A stretch of DNA of 64,000 nt, taken from the NCBI RefSeq assembly GCF_039555335.1, contig NC_092642.1:60243776-60307775 (forward strand), given 5' to 3'. How positions within the stretch are numbered: the stretch's first letter is position 1; every line of letters starts with the position of its first letter. Below are positions 56,224-64,000 of the stretch, one piece after another. Source of the stretch: Amphiura filiformis. Taxonomy: Eukaryota > Echinodermata > Ophiuroidea > Amphilepidida > Amphiuridae. The notes under the pieces were generated by a model that did no database searches, was not told where the DNA came from, and saw nothing but the letters and a program-made list of their open reading frames with translations. Made by a program: the position numbers and the translations under genes.

Positions 56224-59030
56224 TTTGATACACTTTTGATACACCACTTTTGATACGTATGAAAAATGTATGAAATAAAAGGATTTGAATTGGAACCCTC
56301 ATTTCATACACTTTTATGTATCAAAACTGTATCAAATTAACATTGCATACACATTTTATACATATCAAAAGTGTATCAAATGCCAAGATAATGTATCAAA
56401 AAAGTATCAAATGAAATGTATCCTTTCATTTCATACATGTTTGATACATGATTATATCAAAAGTGTATCAAATAAGTAACTGTATCAAATGAGGGTTCCA
56501 ATTTAAACTGTATCAAATTAGCGTTAAAATTTTTATCCTTTCATTTCATACACATTTCATACATAATTTATATCAAAAGTGTATCGAATATGTTACTGTA
56601 TCAAATGAGGGTTCCAATTTAACTGTATCAAATTAGCGTTAAAATTTTTATCCTTTCATTTCATACACATTTCATACATAATTTATATCAAAAGTGTATT
56701 GAATATGTTACTGTATCAAATCAGAGTTCCAATTTAAACTGTATCAAATTAGCATTCAAATTTTTATCCTTTCATTTCATACACATTTCATACATAATTT
56801 ATATCAAAAGTGTATTGAATATGTTACTGTATCAAATGAGGGTTCCAATTTAAACTGTATCAAATTAGCATTGAAATTTTTATCCTTTCATTTCATACAC
56901 ATTTCATACATAATTTATATCAAAAGTGTATTGAATATGTTACTGTATCAAATCAGGGTTCCAATTTAAACTGTATCAAATTAACATTCAAATTTTTATC
57001 CTTTCATTTCATACACATTTCATACATAATTTATATCAAAAGTGTATTGAATATGTTACTGTATCAAATCAGGGTTCCAATTTAAACTGTATAAAATTAG
57101 CATTGAAATTGTTATCCTTTCATTTCATACACATTTTATATAAAATTTATATCAAAAGTGTATCGAATATGTTACTGTATCAAATGAGGGTTCCAATTTA
57201 AACTGTATCAAATTTGCGTTCAAATTTTTATCCTTTCATTTCATACACATTTCATACATAATTTATATCAAAAGTGTATCGAATATGTTACTGTATCAAA
57301 TGAGGGTTCCAATTTAAACTGTATCAAATTAGCGTTAAATTTTTTATCCTTTCATTTCATACACATTTCATACATAATTTATATCAAAAGTGTATTGAAT
57401 ATGTTACTGTATCAAATCAGAGTTCCAATTTAAACTGTATCAAATTAGCGTTCAAATTTTTATCCTTTCATTTCATACACATTTCATACATAATTTATCA
57501 ATGTATGTAACTGTATCAAATCAGAGTTCCAATTTAAACTGTATCAAATTAGCATTGCAATTTTTATCCTTTCATTTCATACACATTTCATACATAATTT
57601 ATATCAAAAGTGTATTGAATATGTTACTGTATCAAATCAGGGTTCCAATTTAAACTGTATAAAATTAGCATTGAAATTTTTATCCTTTCATTTCATACAC
57701 ATTTCATACATAATTTATATCAAAAGTGTATCGAATATGTTACTGTATCAAATGAGGGTTCCAATTTAAACTGTATCAAATTTGCGTTCAAATTTTTATC
57801 CTTTCATTTCATACACATTTCATACATAATTTATATCAAAAGTGTATCGAATATGTTACTGTATCAAATTAGCGTTCAAATTTTTATCCTTTCATTTCAT
57901 ACACATTTCATACATAATTTATCAATGTATGTTACTGTATCAAATCAGGGTTCCAATTTAAACTGTATCAAATTAGCATTGAAATTTTTATCCTTTCATT
58001 TCATACACATTTCATACATAATTTATATCAAAAGTGTATCGAATATGTTACTGTATCAAATGAGGGTTCCAATTTAAACTGTATCAAATTTGCGTTCAAA
58101 TTTTTATCCTTTCATTTCATACACATTTCATACATAATTTATATCAAAAGTGTATTGAATATGTTACTGTATCAAATCAGGGTTCCAATTTAAACTGTAT
58201 CAAATTAACATTCAAATTTTTATCCTTTCATTTCATACACATTTCATACATCATTTATATCAAAAGTGTATCAAATAAGTAACTGTATCAAATCAGGGTT
58301 CCAATTTAAACTGTATCGAATTAGCATTCAAATTTTTATCCTTTCATTTCATACACATTTCATACATCATTTATATCAAAAGTGTATCAAATATGTTACT
58401 GTATCAAATCAGGGTTCCAATTTAAACTGTATCAAATTAGCGTTCAAATTTTTATCCTTTCATTTCATACACATTTCATACATACTTTATATCAAAAGTG
58501 TATCAAATATATTACTATATCAAATCAGGGATCCAATTTAAACTGTATCAAATTAGCGTTGAAATTTGTATCCTTTCATTTCATACACATTTCATACATA
58601 ATTATATCAAAAGTGTATGAAATATGTAACTGTATCAAATCAGGGTTCCAATTTAAACTGTATCAAATTAGCATTGAAATTTTTATCCTTTCATTCCATA
58701 CACATTTCATACATAATTATATCAAAAGTGTATGAAATATGTAACTGTATGAAATCAGGGTTCCAATTTAAACTGTATCAAATTAGCGTTGAAATTTTTA
58801 TCCTTTCATTTCATACACATTTCATACATAATTTATATCAAAAGTGTATCGAATATGTTACTGTATCAAATCAGGGTTCCAATTTAAACTGTATCAAATT
58901 AGCATTAAAATTTGTATCCTTTCATTTCATACACATTTTATACATAATTATATCAAAAGTGTATCAAATATGTCACTATCAAATCAGCGTTCCAATTCTA
59001 ATGCTGGCCAGCAGGACCGCCCTATTTTTG
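56224..59030 (+). repeat. ~116-bp TGTATCAAA satellite array
   Basis: About 23 units of roughly 116 bp: CTGTATCAAATTAGCGTTC, AAATTTTTATCCTTTCATTT, CATACACATTTCATACATAA, TTTATATCAAAAGTGTATC and GGGTTCCAATTTAAA. TGTATCAAA-like 9-mers recur four or five times per unit. Units differ by a few bases and two (near 57500 and 57925) carry a short deletion. Open frames through it are periodic and not genes. Confidence 0.95.
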
Positions 59031-59255
59031 ATACATGCCATTTGATACACTTTTGATATAGTTTTTGATACACTTTTGATAGTTTTTGATACACTTTTGA
59101 TAGTTTTTGATACACTTTTGATAGTTTTTTTGATACACTTTTGATACACTTTTGATACACTTTTGATAGTTTTTATACACTTTTAATACAGTTTTTATAC
59201 ACTTTTGATACAGTTTTTATACACTTTTGATACAGTTTTTGATACAGTTTTTCAA
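59031..59255 (-). repeat. Simple array of TTTGATACA in inverse orientation
   Basis: About a dozen TTTTGATACAC or TTTTGATAG units of 9-20 bp, the complement of the 9-mer in the neighbouring satellite. The polarity switch lies close to 59030. Confidence 0.85.
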
Positions 59256-59985
59256 ATTTCAAAATTGGTCCAATCAAGCTCAAATTCAACAAGAATTATC
59301 CTTACATGATCTAAACATATTTGCAAACATTAATGACCCCAAAGCTCAAAGGGAAGGGATCAAAGGTCAAATTTTGAAATTAGTCTAATCAAGCTCAAAT
59401 TCAACACTGCCCCCTACTACCAATGCTGACCTCTAGCACTTTCCCCCATCACGGAGCAGCTCAATGCACTTTCCCCTATCAACGTTCAAAATTACAACGC
59501 AATAGGACAAATGTGTGAGAAAGTATTGCAAAAAAGAAGCAAAACCCAACCAAAATGGAACATACATACATCAGAGGGCCTGCTTGGAAAGAAGTGCTTG
59601 TCACTGAAGTTGTTACCCTCAATAAAGAGACAAAAAGGCTACCAATAACAAAAAGATTCAGCAGGGTTTTTTTACTATACAGGCATGTGCTATATTCATG
59701 CTTAATACGTATACATAGAGGTCCTATATATAATATATAGTAAGCTTACCTTATCAGAACAAAGTCAACAAAATATCCTCTTTAATCATAGTCCCTGATT
59801 ACAACGACATTGTAACCTAATGTGCAGTCTACAAGCATGTTTGTATCTTCATCATGATAAATAAAACACCATAATTTGCTCTAAAATACAGTACATTTCC
59901 AAGTGCAAATCCTGGTGTTAACTGCATGCATGCCACATGGGCAAATTTGAAAATGAGTCATTATCTAGACATGTGATCAGTTATT
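59256..59985. other. Spacer between satellite arrays
   Basis: Non-repetitive DNA with two related CAATCAAGCTCAAATTCAACA segments (59272 and 59387). No recognisable gene; the frame at 59555-59740 has no motif. Origin unknown: it belongs neither to the satellite nor, visibly, to Gypsy. Confidence 0.45.
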
Positions 59986-60440
59986 GATACAGTTTTGATA
60001 CACTACAAAAGGTCAGTTTATGAAAGCCCAATTTGATACACTTTTGATATACCTCTAGCCACCAAAAATTAACTAAGTTCAATTTGATACACTTTACATA
60101 CACTAAAAAATAATCAAAGTCCAATTTGATACACTTTTGATATACATCTAGCACCAAAAATGAACTAAGTTCATTTTGATACACTTTACATACACTAAAA
60201 AACTGCAAAGTCCAATTTGATACACTTTTGATACACCACAAGCATAGCCAAAAATTAACTAAGTTCAAATTCGATACACTTTTGATACATTTTTGATACA
60301 GTTAGGTGGTATTTGATACAGTTTTGATACCCTATATTTTCAGTTGATACATTTTTAATACACCCTTTGTATATCAAAACTGTATCAAATTGCCGTTTGA
60401 TACAGTTTTAATACACTTCGATACACTTTTGATACACTTC
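59986..60440 (-). repeat. TTTGATACA array abutting Gypsy pol
   Basis: Units of about 60 bp (AATTTGATACACTTTTGATA, ACCAAAAATTAACTAAG, TTCAATTTGATACACTT), then denser TTTGATACA repeats up to the Gypsy reading frame. Opposite in polarity to 56224-59030. Confidence 0.85.
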
Positions 60441-63400
60441 TTGCTGTATAGAATTTCTGCTAGGGTGATGACCAGGTTGAACTGTTGCTGGTTGCACTGC
60501 ACTGTTGACTGGTTGTTCTAGTTGTAACTCTGGAAGTGTGTCATTTCTTGGCTCTTGACGTACATATTCTGGTACTGGTAGGAGATGTTTTCTATTTCTC
60601 CTAAGTTCATGTCCTTCACTTGAAATTATGTAGGATCTTGGTTGAGGACCAACTTGCTTGACAACACCAGCGCGATCAAATCCTTTCTTTGTCTGGAGTC
60701 TCACAGGCTGATTTACAAGTAGAGGTTTCAGCACTTTTACATGCTTGTCATAAGATGCTTTCTGCTGATTTCTCTTCTTGTCAAGTTGGTTTCTTACTGT
60801 CTTTGGTTGGATAACAGCAGGTTGTAGCAGTTTGCTGTTAGTGTACATGGGTGTTCTAATGGATCTAGACATAAGTCTTTGAGCTGGAGATCCAAGAACT
60901 GAGTCTCTGGGTATGTTTCTGACATTTAACAAGTTCATGTAGATGTCGGAACCTTCTCTCTTGGTTTTCTCTAACAGTAGCTTGGCTTGTTTCACTGCGT
61001 TTTCAGACAAACCGTTTGACTGGGGGTATTCGGGACTGCTTGTAATGTGAGTAAAGTTCCATTCTTTGGCGAACGCTTTGAACTGGTGTCCCGAAAACTG
61101 ACCACCATTGTCGCTGATGACGATTTGGGGGGTACCATGCGTTGCGAAGTGACGCTTCAGCTTTGTTATCACTGTTGTCGCTGTCAAATTTGCGAGGCTG
61201 TTTATTTCATACCATCCCGAATAGGAATCTACTACCACAAGATAGTGCAAACTATTCCATTCGAAAATGTCTGTACCGACAATTGTCCATGGCAGATCTG
61301 GAATGTCATGAAGCACTAAAGGCTCCTTCTGCTGGTGGCTCTTTAGCGCATTGCAGATTGAACACTCGGTTACATGTCTGTCTAAATCACTGTTCATTCC
61401 GGGCCAGTACACTATATCGCGGGCTCTGCGCTTTGTAGCTTCAGCGCCTTGGTGTCCACGATGTAAGATCTTAGCATACTCTGTGCGGAGTGATTGTGGA
61501 ATTACTGCTTTCTGTCCTTTCATGACTATACCGTTATCTACTACCATCTCTTCGCGGAATGGGAAGTAGCTGCGTATCTCTGGTGCACATGCTGAATGTG
61601 TCTTGGGCCATCCACGATGCACTGTGTCTATCAGTTTCTGCATCGCTGGATCTTTCGCTGTTTCTTTGATTAGCTCTTCTTTTCTATTGTCCGACACTCT
61701 GGAGTTAGAAATCGTCATGACTTCATATTCAAAGTTAATGTCATCCTTTCTAGTAGAGGGCGCTCTTGAAAGTGTGTCAGCTAAATAGAGTTCAGCTCCT
61801 TTCTTGTAGTACAATTCGAAATCATACCTCTGTAGTAGCAGCATCATCTTCTGTAAGCGTGATGGTGCTTTAGATATTGGTTTTTTCAAAATTGTCACTA
61901 GGGGCTTGTGATCCGTTTCTATGCGGATGTGCTTGCCATATATGTACTGGTGGAACTTGCGACACGCGAAGGTTATACTTAGCAACTCCTTCTCAATTTG
62001 CGCGTAATGTTGCTCTGTCTCCGTCATAGTACATGACGCAAAGGCTATAGGTCTACCATCTTGCATACATGCACATCCAAGTCCAAACTGGCTAGCATCG
62101 CAGGTGAGTGTCAATGGCTTGTTGACATCATAAAATGCGAGTACTGGAGGACTACTTATCAAACGCTTTAAAAGCTCATCAAAAGCTCGTTGATGTTCAT
62201 TTTGCCAGCTGAATTGGACACCTTTGTGTAGCAACTGTCTTAGTGGTGCTGATACTTCGCTGAAGTTTTCTATGAACTTTGACACATAGTTTACCATGCC
62301 GAGAAATCGTTGCAGGTCTGCTGGTCCTTCAGGTATCGGAATTTCATTAATCGCGGATACCTTCGCTGGATCGGGCTTGATCCCTTTATCTGTTATGAGG
62401 TGACCAACATAACCGACTTCTGACTGCCTAAATTTACATTTGTCCTTGTTCAACTTCAAACCGACTTCTCTTGCTCTCTTCAACACTCTCTCTAAATTTG
62501 CATCATGCTCTTCTAGGTCCTTTCCGGCAACTAACAAATCATCTACAATGATTGAACATGGGTATCCTTCAAACAATGTTTCTATTGATCGTTGAAAGAC
62601 TTCCGACCCACTGTTAATTCCGTATGGCATTCTGAGATACTTGTATCTCCCTAGCGGAGAGTTAAAGCAAGTGAGTTTGGATGACTCTTCATCCAGAGGG
62701 ACCTGCCAAAAGGAAGTTTTGGCATCTAGCACTGTGAACACTGTAGCATCCGCTAAATTCATAGTTATCTCTTCGACCGTTTTCATTGGATGATGTGGTC
62801 GCCTGAGTGCTCGATTAAGATCTTGCGGGTCTATACAGAGTCTTATGTCCTCACCATTCTTCTTCTTTGTTGCTACTAATGACGAAACCCACTCTGTGGC
62901 TTCCTCGACAGGCTCTATTACACCTAATGCTGTCATTCGTTTCAACTCTTGAATCACTTTCTCCTCCATTGGCTTTGGTACTTTTCTGGGGGGTCGTATC
63001 ACAGGAGGCACTGCTGGGTCAAGGGTCATCTTGTACTTGATTGGTAGTGCGCCCAACTTATCATCAAATAAGTCTGCGTATTCAGTAATTTCTACCGGAG
63101 TGTCAATGATGTGAACCGTGTTCATGTTCAATGTGATTAAACCCATATTCAATGAATCTCTGCAACCCAGTAGTGGTACGACTGAAGATCTTGATGCGGC
63201 TACGATCTTGAATTCTGTGTTGTATTTCTTTCCATCACTGATACACTCAAGTCTAGCAACACCAATAGTTGGTATGATGGTACCTCCATACGCTAATAAA
63301 CCTGGTTTGTATTGCGTGTTGAGGTGTTGGTCACAACCGATTTGCTGCAGAAGAGACATTGGCATAACACTGCACTTGGCTCCTGAATCAACTTTGATGT

Positions 63401-64000
63401 TGACACTGTGACCATTCACTTGCAAATTGGTGTAAATAGAATCTTGATCAAATAGCTGAGGGCAATTTATACTTCCTATCATGTCTATCACATAGTCTGT
63501 ATAATCTATGTCCTCCTCCTGCACATCTATTTCATGTACGCTTCGCTGACCGTGTTGTGCAGGTCTTGCTTGCTGTCTTCTGCGACTGCGACACATATGC
63601 TTGAAGTGATTCGGCTTCTTGCAGAAATGACAGGTTTGCCCCATTGCTTTGCACTGTCCGTTCGGATGACTGGCTCCACAATTCTTGCATTCTCTTAATG
63701 GCTTGCTTGTACTAGGAGGGGTAGGACTGGGATTTGAATTCACCTTAGGCTTAAATTTCCTGTAATTTGCGGACTGTGGTTTTTTCTTGTTGATATAGTG
63801 TACGGCGCTTGTTGAATCCGAATCGGCTGCTGCGGCTGTAAGTGTCTTGGAATGCGCATCAGTCATTTCAGAAATCTGGCCCAACTGTACTGCTTTCACC
63901 AGTGTAAGATCACGTTCTTTCAACATCGATCTTCTCAGTCTATCATTATTTATACCACACACGATCCTGTCTCTAATAAGCTCGTCTGGGGTGAGTTTAT
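60408..64000 (-). CDS. Ty3/Gypsy Gag-Pol, open to the window edge
   Basis: One uninterrupted frame that continues past 64000, so the Gag N-terminus is outside. Counting from the codon at 63962: Gag zinc knuckles CKNCGASHPNGQC (92) and CHFCKKPNHFKHMC (111), protease VDSGAKCSV (191), RT motif A VLDAKTSFWQV (411) and catalytic IIVDDLL (471), RNase H with LTCDASQFGLG (619) and ETDHKPL (682), integrase zinc finger with HRGH (834) and CSIC (867), and integrase core D898, D951 and E987 with the classic 35-residue D-E gap. It makes the element's own capsid RNA-binding, protease, RT/RNase H and integrase activities. After residue about 1170 the frame runs into satellite DNA and stops within ten codons. 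The true tail is at 56086-56223. Every catalytic residue is intact, so the element was active recently. Confidence 0.95.
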   Translation of the reverse strand, partial: KLTPDELIRDRIVCGINNDRLRRSMLKERDLTLVKAVQLGQISEMTDAHSKTLTAAAADSDSTSAVHYINKKKPQSANYRKFKPKVNSNPSPTPPSTSKPLRECKNCGASHPNGQCKAMGQTCHFCKKPNHFKHMCRSRRRQQARPAQHGQRSVHEIDVQEEDIDYTDYVIDMIGSINCPQLFDQDSIYTNLQVNGHSVNIKVDSGAKCSVMPMSLLQQIGCDQHLNTQYKPGLLAYGGTIIPTIGVARLECISDGKKYNTEFKIVAASRSSVVPLLGCRDSLNMGLITLNMNTVHIIDTPVEITEYADLFDDKLGALPIKYKMTLDPAVPPVIRPPRKVPKPMEEKVIQELKRMTALGVIEPVEEATEWVSSLVATKKKNGEDIRLCIDPQDLNRALRRPHHPMKTVEEITMNLADATVFTVLDAKTSFWQVPLDEESSKLTCFNSPLGRYKYLRMPYGINSGSEVFQRSIETLFEGYPCSIIVDDLLVAGKDLEEHDANLERVLKRAREVGLKLNKDKCKFRQSEVGYVGHLITDKGIKPDPAKVSAINEIPIPEGPADLQRFLGMVNYVSKFIENFSEVSAPLRQLLHKGVQFSWQNEHQRAFDELLKRLISSPPVLAFYDVNKPLTLTCDASQFGLGCACMQDGRPIAFASCTMTETEQHYAQIEKELLSITFACRKFHQYIYGKHIRIETDHKPLVTILKKPISKAPSRLQKMMLLLQRYDFELYYKKGAELYLADTLSRAPSTRKDDINFEYEVMTISNSRVSDNRKEELIKETAKDPAMQKLIDTVHRGWPKTHSACAPEIRSYFPFREEMVVDNGIVMKGQKAVIPQSLRTEYAKILHRGHQGAEATKRRARDIVYWPGMNSDLDRHVTECSICNALKSHQQKEPLVLHDIPDLPWTIVGTDIFEWNSLHYLVVVDSYSGWYEINSLANLTATTVITKLKRHFATHGTPQIVISDNGGQFSGHQFKAFAKEWNFTHITSSPEYPQSNGLSENAVKQAKLLLEKTKREGSDIYMNLLNVRNIPRDSVLGSPAQRLMSRSIRTPMYTNSKLLQPAVIQPKTVRNQLDKKRNQQKASYDKHVKVLKPLLVNQPVRLQTKKGFDRAGVVKQVGPQPRSYIISSEGHELRRNRKHLLPVPEYVRQEPRNDTLPELQLEQPVNSAVQPATVQPGHHPSRNSIQQEVYQKCIEVY

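Noticed and set aside
58266-59045. Several 90-142-codon frames in the TGTATCAAA array
   Set aside because: Unit length is about 116 bp, so frames shift every unit. The peptides are periodic translations of satellite DNA.
61047-61438. Plus-strand frames opposite Gypsy pol
   Set aside because: Shadows of the minus-strand integrase coding region with no motif.

Overview
This is animal nuclear DNA. Its genes are split by GT-AG introns, AT-rich introns and intergenic DNA predominate, and most of the window is transposable elements and satellites. The gene set (VTI1A, RPL34, a METTL27-like methyltransferase and a 2'-5' oligoadenylate synthetase) and the repeats (Penelope-like retroelement, Ty3/Gypsy, jockey-like LINE, many short inverted-repeat elements) suggest an invertebrate, possibly a non-vertebrate deuterostome or a lophotrochozoan. 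The species cannot be named from sequence alone.

Layout. 1-3.1 kb: short inverted-repeat elements, including three copies of one family and a Tc1/mariner-like element nested in another inverted repeat. 3.1-14.7 kb (minus): complete 8-exon VTI1A, its introns full of MITE-like elements. 15.1-21.7 kb (plus): complete RPL34, head to head with VTI1A. 23.4-29.3 kb: satellites and a large foldback element rich in AGGTCA half-sites, then a 36-bp hairpin minisatellite. 30.0-31.2 kb (minus): a broken jockey-type reverse transcriptase and a hammerhead-like motif. 32.8-37.3 kb: a MITE, then a Penelope-like element (minus) with direct terminal repeats, nested in a palindromic element. 38.6-44.0 kb (plus): METTL27-like methyltransferase gene with at least five exons. 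45.7-51.6 kb: a complete 4-exon OAS gene (minus) between two ~0.8-kb direct repeats. 52.9-55.1 kb: short DNA transposons and strong palindromes. 55.1-64 kb: a Ty3/Gypsy element (minus) whose pol C-terminus is interrupted by ~4.2 kb carrying a TGTATCAAA satellite; it runs off the right edge.

The host genes are unrelated in function: vesicle fusion (VTI1A), translation (RPL34), small-molecule methylation (METTL27-like) and antiviral dsRNA sensing (OAS). Only VTI1A and RPL34 seem to share a control region.

The most unusual observation is in the Penelope-like element. Between its endonuclease and its terminal repeat lies a ~90-bp tandem array. Each unit carries a hairpin matching the histone mRNA 3' stem-loop (GGCTCTTTTCAGAGCC followed by ACC). 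A CCAAT/TATA-like region precedes the array and a hammerhead-like core follows it. This suggests an element that may use histone-type 3' end formation, which I do not recall being described.
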